A stretch of DNA of 64,000 nt from Melitaea cinxia (Eukaryota; Arthropoda; Insecta; Lepidoptera; Nymphalidae), in the NCBI RefSeq assembly GCF_905220565.1, contig NC_059396.1:10637206-10701205 (forward strand), given 5' to 3'. A program made the translations under genes and the position numbers. The notes beneath the pieces were generated by a model. It was not told where the DNA came from and searched no databases. It saw nothing but the letters and a program-made list of their open reading frames with translations. Below, one piece after another: positions 1 through 12,852 of this stretch. Within the stretch, counting starts at the first letter, position 1. Each line of letters starts with the position of its first letter.

Positions 1-3000
1 TTGCCTTAACTTGAATGTTTTCTTATTTTTTCTTTATGAAAATGATTTACTTAACACTAGGTATTTCGTTTTACTACTTCACGTTCTCAGTATTTTATTA
101 CAACCTTTTGATAACTGGAGTTTTATACAGTAATAAAGCAGGCTATTTAATATAAATGCTATTTCTATCGAGATTTGCACTCATGTAACAGTCAGGTGTT
201 CAGGATAACAACCGGCACCAAAAACTCTACGTGCTGTACGAGGCCAAATAGCAAGACCCCCTGGTCAACAGAATATAGAAAACTTGGAACATAGAAGTAG
301 ACATATATGCTAATACACTGAAATGTTCGTCACACGTGTAGTACTGTTATGAAATAATTGTTATGTGCACATAAATGTGTTTCAAGCTGTTATCAGATAT
401 AGAAAAATTTCTTAATTTTGTCGAACAATCTAGAATAACTCCGATAAGATTTGATATTTTATCGTCAAAGCTTTCAACAATACAAGCACTGATTGTGCGT
501 AGATCGCAGGTCGAAGAATTCTAGTCTGCCAGGGCCGTGCTCGGAGAACGCGTACCTTACTGTACATACGTATCTGATTTACTGCACAGAACACGCATTG
601 CTTAGGGCTATTGAACGCTTATGTATATTTTCATTTAGTAACTAACATTTCAATGTTTTAGCATAATACTATTCAGTTTTAACTACTTTCTGGAGCGCAT
701 TTGCATTATCGAAAATGTTCGATTTATCTTCGTCATTGCCACGACCCTAAAGCGAGAACACAGCCACGCTAAGTTCAATAGACTGATGTAAGTGAAGGCA
801 TTTTACCTTACGAACAAATAAAATGGCAAGAACACGACTTGGCTTTGAAATACGCGGGTCATATGACACTGACACCGGCGTTGGTAGGTTTCTCTTGTGT
901 CAGATTCCCATCGGCGAGTAAATGTCAGAGCTCAAACACATCACTCGTCCATATTAAAAACATCTTATTTACATATTGTTTGTATACAAAATCTGTTCAT
1001 AAAATGTAAACAAATATCAATATAACCAATTTTATTCTTCACACAATAAAAGTCATTTTATACAATTCAATAGGATTTAGTCAATTGTGTTCCGTAAACG
1101 ATATTTCACATCATTTACGTGAATACAATTTTCCTAAACCTTGTGTGGTGCGTTAGGCTATTGACTCCATAAATGTAGTTTACTATTATAGACGACGATT
1201 CAAAAGTTTTTATTGCACGTAGTTTAAAGTGATTTCAATAAACTAATTTAATATTTATATTATTTATTTATATAGGTTCTGGTAGAGAATAACGAGTTTT
1301 ATTATTAAAATTTCATCCCAGTTTTGACATTACTTCTTCTATCTAGCATATCTTTGTGTTTACTATAAGATAGTGTTGCAGTACATTGCTCCTTTAGGTT
1401 ATAAAATTAATCTCAAAGTCAAAAGTGGAAACAGTGATTCAGTGTCAGACTATGACCAGTTGGAATGCGCATGCGCATGCTAAAGCTCGGCCGAAGCTCG
1501 AAGGGCCCGAGGACTGATCTTATACGTATGATAGAATTCACCGCACTATTAATAAACGGTTTAACTCGCAATTTGAATAATTATTATCTTTCCGATTGGG
1601 TAAGCGTACACTTACATTCATAAATTAATATTATATGGACAATAATAACCTCTATTGTACTACGATAGTGTGGGCGTTTATTTGACGCAAAAGGGCTTAA
1701 AATATTTTATATACTTATACATTTCAAAAACTGCACCTTTTTCTTTAATTTATGCATGGTTCGTTACATTGTATTTTAGTGAGACATCTATTATTTTAGT
1801 TATTAATAGTTTAAAAATCTGTAATTGTTAGTAGGTGTCATTATTGAGACGACAGAGTTCTAATCCTTAGATAAAATTTGTTAAATCTGTATAAATAAGA
1901 AATCTACAGGAAATTCGGTGGGTAAATATAATAGTATCTATCTCAATATATAATTTTAATGTTTAATTAATGCAATGAGGTCGTATCTTTACATAAAACT
2001 CTTTTATAACTCTTTAATATTTAATTTTTTTAACGATGTTAAAAAACAGTCTTGGTTTACGTAAGGCAAGCAACATATAGTTGACATACATATGTATGTT
2101 TACTTTTTGTAATATATTAGAAATTACTTTTTATTTAGTCACATTTTTTGTTATATATAAGGTGTTCGAGTCCTAAATGCGTTTCTTCAATGGATCTATA
2201 GTTGTAGACCACGTTACACGTGATAGAAAATTCCTAGCCCTTTTATTAATGAATCTAAAATATATAAAGTTATTAGATATATATAGGTATGTATCTAATC
2301 ACCTTTATATATTGTACATTCATTATAGATTTGGTAAAGTTCTTCCATATTTATTTTCCGCCAATAAAGTTGTTTACGAAAAAAATAAATTATGTAAAGT
2401 CTACTAACTTAAATATTAATTACTTCCTCGCTGCAATCAACTGATTGGATGAACACATTTAACACTTGACTGGTTAAATGCTTGGGTTAGATTGATACGA
2501 CGCGCGCTGATCCTACGATGTAATTTTACTTAAAAATGTAAGTTTATTAAATACAATTTCTTTTTCGTGTAGTGTATTATTACGACTTGCATCTCAGCTT
2601 CGGACTTCGACCTTTTTTCTTTTTTTAACTATTTTAGAAAAATATAAAGCATTATCGAGATCTTGCTTTTTTTTTGTGCAATGACTTTCTACTTAAATAT
2701 TAACTGGATTTACATTTCTTACTAAACCAAAATGAGATTTAAAATTCTGCAATTGTCTTGTTATGTGTTCGTCGTAATATCGTAACTTTAATTGCGTTGC
2801 TTGTAACTAAAATCTGTGACACTAATAACTTCAAGTAAGGACACGGGTATATAACACAGCCCTTTTTATTAAATAACAATGCTCATAAATAAATAATTGT
2901 TTAAACAATTACGTAATACTGAAAAGTGAATGATGTGTTCATGATGCCATGTGAGTCACGAACCTATGCCGCTTTTGTATTCATAAAGTATTCCTTGCGG

Positions 3001-4665
3001 AAACAAGTGCGGTAACTTTACGGGGAGTCTTATTTCCGTCAAAGTTTATCTTAAATCAATGATATTATTTTAATGGAAGATAAGAAACGTTCAAGGAAGT
3101 TTTGAAAATAAATTTTATTAAGAATTAAAAAAATAATAATAAGTGCATTTGCATCTTTACCTATAATAATTATTTCGTTTCGTGTGTTGTGTGTGTGTTT
3201 GTGTGTAGGTTGGAAAGGATATTGGAAGCACTATTAGTTTTTTAAATGACTGATCTTTACTACGGTTTTATAGTATGTTTTTCATGTAATTCTTGATTTA
3301 TTTTAGTCAATAATACGTACCTAGCACTAAAATAAATACATAATTATGTGGCTTTGGTTAATGCATATATAAATTAAGGTTAAGCTAACGAGTTTACAAT
3401 GACTTCGAATTTTATTATATTTGATTAGTATATCTGTAGAATATATTATAATGCTTTATTATCTATTAAAACAGACGAAGAAGACTTTTCATCGTAATCT
3501 TCTGTTTAAAATGTCACATTTATTCTGGCCATGTTGTCATCGTCTATGAAAGATTAATTAAGTGGAAACCGGTCGAGGCGATGTGTAATTACGCTGCTGT
3601 TAGTTCTAGTTTAAAACGTTCTCGTTAAACTACGGAGGAGATATGTGACTTTAAGATAGATTATAGGCGTCTATATTCCACTTTATAAAAAAATTGCATT
3701 TGTCTTACGTGATATAATACCATATGCAGGAAGGGACTTTGAATTAAAGAATTTGAACAAATGCAGTATAATTTGACATTGCAATTATTTCATTATATCG
3801 AAAACAAAAATAATAATTAAAAAAAACTGAAAAAGAACAAATGACAAAAGAACATTTTTGTTTTTTCTTTCGCCCATTTATTTACGTGATATAATCTCAA
3901 CGAAACTACTTTACCGTGTTTCATAGCATTACATTAAACTTTAACCCTCGAGACTTTTTTGGGTGAAATGAGTTTCAAAGTTTGAAGAAGACAGTTTTAT
4001 TAAAAAAATACCAACTCATTCTAAAACTTGACTATTATCGTCTTTTATTGCATAACTTTTCTCCTAAGAAAGATTTTATCAGAATATTACCTTTACAAAT
4101 GTATTATTTTAATATGATTATAGATATACATAGATATAATAATGAAATATTTAGTGGTTAACCCAAACGCAGAAGTATTCAAAACAGTAAATTTAAATAC
4201 CTATATAATTATGCGTTCTCTATAGACTATGCTTATAATAAAATACATGAAAAAATCCAAATTCGTAACTTTTTTTAATTTCGTTTCATTCACATAGCAA
4301 TATGCGGTAATATCGGCTTTCTGAGAGATGCTCTGTTTATTTTGTGAGACAAATATATGAAGAAACTTTGCTTATCCCCGTTAACTCGACCGCAGAAGGC
4401 GACTAACATTGGTTCCAAGACCATCCTCGCCCTCTAGCCGCATTTACATCAGTTTGATTCACATAATTAACTTTCATATTAAATCTTTGAGTCGTTTTAA
4501 TTGAAAAATTCATCTCGAATTTCTTACGAATACATTTTTGTGTAAAATTTTAATCTTGAATCCCGAATTCGTTTAACAAAGCAAGGTCGTTCCAAATATT
4601 TGCGGAATCTGAACCAGTCAGCCATATTTGGATCATCCGATAAGCGAGACGTCATTTACAATACT
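1..4665. other. AT-rich noncoding sequence, no exon seen
   Basis: No open frame with coding character or paired splice signals was found. The short frame at 2177-2407 reads as AT-rich noise. The one notable site is the palindrome TGCGCATGCGCA at 1466-1477 with CpG-rich sequence to 1510. If the exon at 12784 is internal, this is intron; otherwise it may be 5' flank. Confidence 0.5.
1466..1477. promoter_or_regulatory. NRF1/Ewg-type palindrome
   Basis: TGCGCATGCGCA is a perfect match to the palindromic NRF1 (Drosophila erect wing) recognition pattern. It lies in a small GC-rich patch in otherwise AT-rich DNA, 11 kb upstream of the first candidate exon. The same 12-mer also occurs by chance inside the coding exon at about 44040, so motif presence alone is weak evidence. 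Confidence 0.3.
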
Positions 4666-4670
4666 CCTGT

Positions 4671-4856
4671 GTGTTAGTTACAATACCCTTCCGAAACGAC
4701 TGGACCGATTTTTATGAAATTTTGTGTGCATATCGGGTAGGTCTGAGAATCGGCCAACATCTATTTTTCATACCCCTAAGTTAAAGGGGGGGGGGGGGGG
4801 TTAAGGGGGTTAATAACATAATTATTTGGCAAAACAATGTTTGCGGGGTCAGCTAG
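4671..4856 (+). mobile_element. Lep1-like Helitron fragment
   Basis: This is a 5'-truncated copy of the same repeat as 30498-30778, recognisable by CGAAACGACTGGACCGAT, the AAATTTTGTGTGCATAT core and the 3' end GGGTCAGCTAG followed by T. CTAG at 4853-4856 is the Helitron-type 3' terminus. It contains a run of 15 G at 4786-4800. Confidence 0.7.
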
Positions 4857-4865
4857 TAATAATAT

Positions 4866-5085
4866 AATATAATAGACACACGCAGTCGTCTGTTCCTATG
4901 GTAAGCAACTTAATGCTTGTTACAGCTAACAGCCGACTGCTATAGCTAAATATATTTTTGATGAATATACATGGAAATAATAAATATATAAATACACATA
5001 TTACACCCAGGCTCAGGTGGGAATCGAACTCGCAAACTGCATACAGAAAGCTGGGCCAAAAAAAACTGTGCCAACAGACTTGTCA
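4866..5085 (-). mobile_element. tRNA-derived SINE
   Basis: On the minus strand the head contains an A-box-like region and GTTCGATTCCCACC, a B box. The same repeat, better preserved, occurs at 17868-18087, including the shared core GTAAGCAACTTAATGCTTG. The tRNA-like head is decayed, so it is not a tRNA gene. Confidence 0.65.
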
Positions 5086-6642
5086 AAAATTATACTTTTA
5101 AGTCGTATATAGTACTAAAAACATTATAATTTAAGACATTAGATAGAGAACATATTATATTATGATAGTTGATACTTACAGGTTAACTTTTTGCATTACA
5201 GCACCTCATTGAGTTTAATGAAGGTCAATAGACCCGGAACTAGAAAATTATTTCTGTTATCAGTTTCATACGACGAAACATGAATAAATCTATCTCGAAC
5301 GGTTCATGTCTCAAATTGTTTAGATCTAATCTATTAATCGCTAACTGAAAGGCATATTTTTTGCTTAATTAAGTTGCGATACTAGGAGATACGTTAAAAA
5401 TGTATATAAAACATTTCTCGTTAGCATCGAAATTATTTCTTAAACGTATCGATTTTTACTAGAATTCTGCAGCATCTTTTATGTTATTTTTGTCTGCCGT
5501 TTGTCAACTGTTTAATTACTTTCTAACTTAATGATACTCGCCTTTTCAAACGCACTGAGTGTCATATTGCTGGACATTATTAGCCGTCTTTAAGTTAATC
5601 TCTCGTCGTACTCTAGTACGTAATGTGTTCAATTTAATATGTTTTCTAACAATATCTTTGAAATTTTATGAAAATGGAATTTTGAAAGCAGTCTAAAAGA
5701 ATCTGAGATTAGTAAGTTCAAAGAAACAAATAATTTAACTTTTTTTACATTAGCAAATGTACGCAACGACTGTTCTGCAGAGTGATCCTACATAAATTTA
5801 ATTAAAATCTGATCAAAACCGTCCAAGCTCGAAAATCAAGAAATAAGAGCGAAGGACGAAGAAAGGGCGTTTTCAAGGAGGACGAGCGGTTCGATTAAAC
5901 TCTTAAGCTAATATTGTTATAGATTACATTATTGTTGTGAATATCAAACCATACATATTATGTTTTTTAGATAACCTTAATAAGTGAATCACACTATAAA
6001 GTGTCTACATTGCAGGTGTAAAATGTTTTAGACGGTAGGAAAACAAAGTAACACATTATTGGGACCTTAATCTACTATTATGCTTAATGCAAAATGATAG
6101 ATCATTTCCCTACTCTAAGTAATGATTCCTGTCAGGTCTCTGTGGTAATTACAATCAAAGATTTAGGATGCTTTTTGGGGCACGATAGGGAGACTCACGA
6201 GGACATACATTCATAATACCACTTTCTCACTACGGTTTTGTAGTGTTATGGTTAATATTATGTAATTGCAGAATTATGTTTTTAATTTTTTAATACTATA
6301 ATATCTCAAGATTTACTTGCCCGATTGTTAAAATTACTTTTACATTAAATAATCAATATTTAAAGAATCTTGTTGCTTACACAAGGTCATGACTTATAGG
6401 GATGGAGCAGTAACCATAATTGTTAAGGCGTCCGAAAAAACGCATGTCGTTTAGTTTCGACACACATAAGTTGATAACGCTGGTACTAGAAATAAGAATA
6501 TTTCAATCTCAATAATGTTTAAATTTGTATTTAAAATTGTAATTAGCCCAATTTACATAATTATTGTCTCACAATAGCATATCACAATTTGTAATCTGAA
6601 AATAATTGCGACGTACTACTAAGTGCAGATGTAATTGTCTTG
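5086..6642. other. AT-rich noncoding sequence
   Basis: Nothing coding, repeated or regulatory was recognised here. Confidence 0.4.
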
Positions 6643-6646
6643 ATGT

Positions 6647-7225
6647 TGTAGCATATATTTTTAATAGCGCCTGGTTTCGTTCCTGCTGATGTATAATTGT
6701 TATGCATTAGCGTTGCTATTTACTTTTTCTAGGCGACTGATTTAATTTTGGAATACCCTCGTATTGTACTGCGTCGCGGTGCACCTTAGGGGGTAGTTGT
6801 GTCGCGACACACTGGGTTTGCGGTATATAAGGCTCAGGACGTGTGTTGCGGGCTTTTGCTTTTGCTTTTTTGCCTCTTTGCTCTTTTTTTGGATTGGATT
6901 CTCTCGCCGTCTTGGGATCTAGCTGCGATTTTTTTTGTGTGATTAGAGCATTCTAACGAAAGCTTCTCTGGGAGATTCATAATTATTTAATCCGAAATCT
7001 GTAGGCTTTTGAGCTAAAGCCCGCAACACACGTCCTGAGCCTTATATACCGCAAACCCAGTGTGTCGCGACACAACTACCCCCTAAGGTGCACCGCGACG
7101 CAGTACAATACGAGGGTATTCCAAAATTAAATCAGTCGCCTAGAAAAAGTAAATAGCAACGCTAATGCATAACAATTATACATCAGCAGGAACGAAACCA
7201 GGCGCTATTAAAAATATATGCTACA
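6647..7225. mobile_element. Foldback element with 210-bp perfect inverted arms
   Basis: The left arm (6647-6856) and right arm (7016-7225) are exact reverse complements over 210 bp by eye, separated by a 159-bp unique loop. The ends are TGTAGCATAT and ATATGCTACA. The flanks carry a 4-bp duplication, ATGT at 6643-6646 and 7226-7229, which supports insertion as a unit. Each arm includes a TATA-like GGTATATAAGG pointing toward the loop and a CpG-rich GTGTCGCGACAC palindrome. The loop encodes no protein. Perfect arm identity points to recent insertion or gene conversion. Confidence 0.85.
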
Positions 7226-7229
7226 ATGT

Positions 7230-9404
7230 AGATGACTGCGATGTGAACAGCTTTTGACTTACATTTTGATTGTGTTCGAGGTAATTATGCTTAATAAAGC
7301 ATACGACGGGTAATGTTTATTTTGATGACGCCACTTTTGTCGTTTTTCCGATTTTTGTACGTTATATTATTAACATATTTTAAAGAATTCAGTTTTTATA
7401 TTTAGAATAACGCAGTAATTTACCACACAGTTAAATTTGTTATAATTCAACGTACCGTAAACTTTCATTCGAAGAACGTGTAAGTTATACTGCTGTTTTT
7501 ATTTTGTTTTTCTTTAAAAGTTTAATTAACATACTTTACGGGAATCTTTTAATGGGTTACTTAACTTACATCCATATAAATATAAATGATCCAGTTTCGT
7601 GTCTTTAATATCCTATTGGTTATGGAACTGAGCGACGAGTAAGTGTAAGAAGAAAAAAGATATTATCGTTTCACCTTAAATATTTTGGTCAAACCCTTCA
7701 CAATTTATCGCGACACGCACATTAAGAGAATGTACGCTTCATTTTGTGTTCATGCACATGTTCAATGTCATCTTCGATTGAGTCGTTCACGCCGGCTTTT
7801 GCATTATAAAGATATTTAAATCCTTTTTTATTTCATCGACTTTTCTTGAATTATGTAATAAATAATTCTGTTAAGTCCCTGTCAGGGCTTGCGAATGGGA
7901 GATTTTGGTGATAATTACGCAAGACCTGTTTCTTTTGTAATTTATGTACAAAAATTTTGGTGGATGTTTCATGGGATCAGCGATGCGTGCCAAATTGGAC
8001 GTGCTATAATTTACATACTTATTTATAAATAAATGAGACTGATTTATCAAGAATATATCTAAGGAGTGTATGATTTAATTATGTTTTCAACTACTAGCAT
8101 AGGTTCTTTATTTTAACGAAAATCTTTTTAATATATCTCAAAATGATTACAAACAACAATATTAATAATATTGTTGACAAATTATTTTTGAAAATATTAA
8201 TAATATTGTTGACCCAGAAGATGGAAAAAACATAAGATCATCTTAAATAAAATTAAATTCTTCTTGTACTCGGCGGTATAGAATTTCTGAAAAAATTATA
8301 CCCATGAATCCGCAGAGAAGCGATGTAACGTAATGTAAAAAATTGTCCAATAGTGGACCATTTACAGGCTTTTTGCAATGAGTCGAGATCGCATAATTAA
8401 ACGGAGTCACTGTTATAATAATGACAGGCCATATACATATAAATGTTGTGATTATATATAGTTCAAGATCTTGTTCGTTCTCGATAAACATGACAGATAG
8501 TTCTGCATGGTATTAAGTTCTTAAAATTTATAGTTTACACGTAATATTCAAAGAAACAAAATTGTTTGTAATAAATACGTTAACTTCATCCATCGTGTGG
8601 TTGATATTTATATTATATTGAAATTTCGGAGTTAATAAACGTTGACTGTTTTACAGAGCACCTCTGTATCGCGTAATTATTAAGAACATGCTCACAAATT
8701 GCAGTCGAATCGGCTGACAGTTCACGTTTTCCTACTATAGGACAATAAAATTACAGGCTATCTGGATAAAAACAAAATTTTGGTCATTTCACCTTTAAAG
8801 TATGTAAAACTTGCCGAACATAACGTAACCGGTTTCTAGAAATTCCGTACACTTTTCAACAGAGTTCAAACATTTTAGGCATAATTACGGCGAAAGAGCA
8901 CCCATCGAAATAAATATAGGGATATTAACTTTGCGATTTCCTGATCGACCTAATAAACGTAGATGGATAAGTGGGGTCTGCAGTCTATCAAGCAACACGA
9001 ATGAGGGCGATTGCCGACTTCAGGCCAGGGAGTGGTGCGCTAAGTTTATTTTTACGGCATTGCGGCATATGGAGTGGCTGAGCATCTTGACCAAACCATC
9101 TAAATTTACTTACGGACAATCCTTTCTAAAATTAATATCAATAATAATAATAATATAACTATGATTTCGGACAAGGAGTCCATAAAAATCAACAGTATCT
9201 ATATTATATATCTATCATAAGCAATATTAAGTAAGCATAAAACAAGTAAATAGATATAAAATACAAAACATTATAATAAAATAAAACAAAGACAAAGTAA
9301 AAACATTTAATCAACAGTTCAATTAAATTAAATATTGTAATGTCAACTAAGTAATGTCTTAATTAAATTATATTACGTCAAAATTATAATCATGATTAAA
9401 TTAG
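7230..9404. other. AT-rich noncoding sequence
   Basis: Apart from the possible small ORF at 8243-8491, nothing convincing was seen. A 75-codon frame at 8931-9158 (MRFPDRPNKRRWISGV...) starts in a less AT-rich patch but has no splice signals and no family I recognise. Confidence 0.4.
8243..8491 (-). CDS. Possible small two-pass membrane protein, 82 aa
   Basis: A single open frame starts with ATG after an in-frame stop and encodes MFIENEQDLELYIITTFICI, a first hydrophobic segment (about residues 11-32), a polar loop with CKKPVNGPLLDN, a second hydrophobic segment (about residues 50-68) and the polar tail RRVQEEFNFI. A possible AATAAA lies about 130 bp downstream on the minus strand. The alternation of hydrophobic and charged parts looks more protein-like than other intronic frames, but I recognise no family, and AT-rich DNA readily gives hydrophobic frames. 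Could be a nested gene, an exon or chance. Confidence 0.22.
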   Translation of the reverse strand: MFIENEQDLELYIITTFICIWPVIIITVTPFNYAISTHCKKPVNGPLLDNFLHYVTSLLCGFMGIIFSEILYRRVQEEFNFI

Positions 9405-10566
9405 GAGATCCAAACTAGAGAGCGAACTGCGCCCATCTGCTTAATAGATGAAAAATATTTTATATATTATTTTAGTATTTTAGAAAAAATAATTAAGAAA
9501 GGGTTGACTAAAAAATCCTGGCTAGGCTATATTTAATCTAAAATAACAGAAAACAATGTTTTTATTTAAAATACACCTACGAGTTTAAAGAATAAATTTA
9601 ATATATCTACCGACGGCATGAAGCCTGTAGGAAATGCAAACGTTGAATTTTTTATTATTTTCCTGACACTAGGTTAGCAGGTATAAACAGATATCTATAC
9701 AAATTAATAAAATTGGAGTGTCTGTTTGTAATATTACAATAATCATGAGATACCTTTTTAAAATCATTGTATTGTGCCCTTCAATATACCCATATTGTAG
9801 TATTCGAGAAAAAAAATTTTTTTTTCATTAACTACAATGGCTTCGCGCAGCCGCCATGTTTGATTTTTTTTAATGTCACCTATCTAAGAACACTTGGGCA
9901 GCTAAGACGAACCTAACGATACCTCAATTATGTAAATCCGTTCAGTGGTTCTGGAAATATGAGGTAGTAAAGAATATTACATACAAACATACATACATAC
10001 ATACAAGATACGCGCGAAAAACATAACCCTTCCTTGGCAGTCGGGTAATAACCGCTTACACACGATACATATACCAAAATAACATTTTTTATAATTTTTG
10101 TCTGTCTGTTCGTTCCGGCTAATCTCTGAAACGGCTGGACCAATTTTGACAGGATTTTCACTGGCAGATAGCTGATATAGTAAGGAGTAACTTTGGCTAC
10201 TTTTATTTTAGAAATTTATTTATTTTATAATTTTGCGAGCTGAACAATAACTTTTTTGTTCAATTCCAGTGCTAGTATTAGTATAAATTGGTCTAATTAT
10301 TTTCACCCACATGTTTAATAAATAAAACTTACCAAACTATAATCTGTCAATACTAAATAAATCAAAATGTGCGACATTTCATTGCAAATACTATGAAAGG
10401 GCTTGCTAAAAGTTTGGTTGGAATGGCGGTTGCCGAATACAATATAGCCAGGCCAGAAATATTCCAGCCAACCCTTTCGCGATTTACCTTGAACATACTA
10501 AAGAAAATAATTTTTAATTTTTATCCATTAAGCAGATGAGTGAAGATCATTTCTACATCGGATCTC
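9405..10566. mobile_element. Candidate DNA transposon with long diverged terminal inverted repeats
   Basis: The ends GAGATCC (9405) and GGATCTC (10566) are inverted. Matching inverted blocks continue inward: CATCTGCTTAAT with ATTAAGCAGATG, and GAAAGGGTTG with CAACCCTTTC followed by a shared GGCTATAT block. The arms extend roughly 120 bp with clear divergence, so the element is old. LINE-like 3' tails (9925-10040 and 10071-10260) lie inside, presumably later insertions. No transposase was seen and no target duplication was established. Confidence 0.45.
10071..10260 (-). mobile_element. LINE (RTE-like) 3' tail
   Basis: Read on the minus strand this matches the copy at 48707-48975: ACGGCTGGACC / AGAGATTAGCCGGAAC, then CAGACAGACAAAAATT and a run of A before GTTATTTTG. 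This is the family's 3' UTR end; no reverse transcriptase frame is attached. Confidence 0.65.
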
Positions 10567-12783
10567 AGACTTTTATTAAAAAAAAAAAGAAACAAGAAGA
10601 AAATTACATTTTTATACATTCATAAAATTTCGTGAGATCTTAAAACGAAAGCAGAAATACTACCTTTGTAATATTGTAATTTTTGTTTATCCGTTTGTTT
10701 AACACAACTCTTTAGTACCACCGTGACATAATTAGTTGCAAAAAGTGACGTGACAGATTAGGCTACTGAGATAGAACACGTTTCACCGAATTAGTAGCCT
10801 TAAGTTCGGAGAAAATTTGAAGATATCGACTTCCAAGAAAAATTTCTTCAATGTAATATTTTTTTTCTATACCATCTTTGACTACACGGTTGGTTCAATA
10901 GAATAACACAGATTTGGTACTAGTCACATAATAAAATATGTTAGTGGGTATTGCACGAAGATTAAAATGTTGTGTTCGGTGGATTTTGGACGAAATTGCA
11001 GAGGATTATGGAGGTTATCTAATTGCTGTTGCTTAACTTTATGTAAAGCTTTAAGCATTTAGCCTTTTAACCAATGGTATGTGCGATTTAAGATATATTC
11101 CATTTCTAAAATTTTACAATAAATAAATAAAAAGCTGTATAACTGTTAAATCGAGTTAAATTATTGATTAGATCTTAAGGCGTTTAACTTCAACACGTTT
11201 AAACAACTTCCTAAAGTGCAACAGCCCACACTGATATCATACAATCAATCAGTTAAACCTAGTTCGTTACCGACAGTCTACAAAAATGATTCATGTCAGT
11301 TAATCAGATCAAATATAAAAGTTTTATATTAAAACATATGAAGATTTTATATTAGATAATGCGAAAAAAATGGTAGATTTTCTTTTCGGATACATTAAGA
11401 AATATAATTTTTTATAATCTTTAACAAAATATACCGTACAATTTAGTAAAGAGTTATATTTAAAATAAATATCAGGTATCATAAACGAAGGCAAAGCCAT
11501 TAATAACTTTTTACTTTGATGGCACTGCTTTATCAGGGCAATACACGCCATTAAACACACACATAGAGATTTTAACTTTCACACAATTTACACCCGCATA
11601 TGCAACCAGAGTAAAGGTAAATGCAGACTTTCAAACATCAATTTGAAGAATAGGCATAGAACACCGCATCGCATGGCAAATGTGTGGGGATATCATGGCG
11701 AACAATAACCACAAATTACTGTTCTGAGACCGATTCATAAAGCCACAGGTAAACAGATAAACCTGTTTGTGTGATCAAATATGGCTCGTTTATCACTTTC
11801 TCTCTATTACTGTCTAGAATTTCTTATCATTACTGGTCCGTAACTGCGAGTACTATAATATCGGCTAAAGCTATTAAAGCCTCCTAATTACCTAACTACT
11901 ACTTCATTTTATTTTATTCTGATTTTTTTCTTTTTTTTTTAAATATAATATTAGGAATATAACGAATCCAATCAAATGAAACTATGTTGTAAATAATATA
12001 AAATCTTAAAATTAAGTTTAAGTTAATTTTAAATCTTTGTATTCAATTTATTTTAATTTACACATATTAAATATGCAACTGTGTTTACTACGGTCATGTT
12101 GATATAATATTTGTTACAAAATGATTTAACAGCTTATAAATATGATAAATAATTTACATCAGTGTCTGTCATCAACTTATATTCAAATAAAGATAAAGAT
12201 GTCCGTAGCCTAGTTTTAACTGGCTACTATCCAGGGTCGGTTTATAATGACGGTATAACAGGCTCATATCACATATTTCGACAAACCTTGTTATAACTAT
12301 TCCCTTATTTAAATACTTTCGAAAACTAATTCAGTTTGACATTACAGAGTTGCTCAATTTTAATTAAATGATAAGTACATATATAATCGGAATAACCATA
12401 GCAATTATAATAACGCTAAATAAAACACAAAGTAGCTGTTACCCTGACACGCTCTTCTTGTTCCTTTATTATTATTTTCTCCCTTGTGTGCGATTGACCC
12501 ACTTAATATTTTTTTTTGGTCAAATATATTGACCTAAATTTAGCTTTTTCGCTCTGTTTTTATTTTATCATAAAAATATGTATGTAGTAGTTACACAAAA
12601 TAAGTGAACATAAATACAATCAAAATAAAAAATAACATACTAACATATGCATCACTTGGGGACAATCTCTGTAAAATTGTGTAGGAATATTACCTTAAAA
12701 ATACATAATATTTTATGTAAGTAATTGTGTCTACAAAATGTAAAATCGTACACGAAAGGAGAATAAAGCAATATTAATTTCAG
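10567..12783. other. AT-rich noncoding sequence before exon 12784
   Basis: Nothing was recognised. The frame at 11324-11560 (minus) is AT-rich and unsupported. Confidence 0.4.
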
Positions 12784-12852
12784 GTGTCGGGCGCTATCGA
12801 GCTCTCCGACCCGGCCAATTCAGCGGAGTTATTACAGCGGCTTCAAAACTCG
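12784..12852 (+). CDS. by: Candidate upstream tensin exon, 23 codons
   Basis: A 69-nt open segment lies between a good acceptor (TTAATTTCAG) and a consensus donor (TCG/GTAAGT). It reads through in phase 0 at both ends, which would join cleanly to the phase-0 exon at 25201. The peptide runs VSGAIELSDPANSAELLQRL and then QNS, a short helix-prone acidic segment. It has no methionine, so it must be internal and a start exon must lie upstream. Its GC-rich coding look stands out in AT-rich surroundings. I do not recognise the peptide, and membership in tensin is inferred from strand, phase and position. It could instead be the 3' part of another plus-strand gene. Confidence 0.6.

Noticed and set aside
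8931..9158. 75-codon frame starting MRFPDRPNKRRWISGV, faintly like the start of a THAP-type domain
   Set aside because: The Cys/His pattern of a THAP domain is not present, and the frame decays into poly-Ile.
9806..9830. A-run/T-run palindrome
   Set aside because: A low-complexity run of A followed by T; no further structure.
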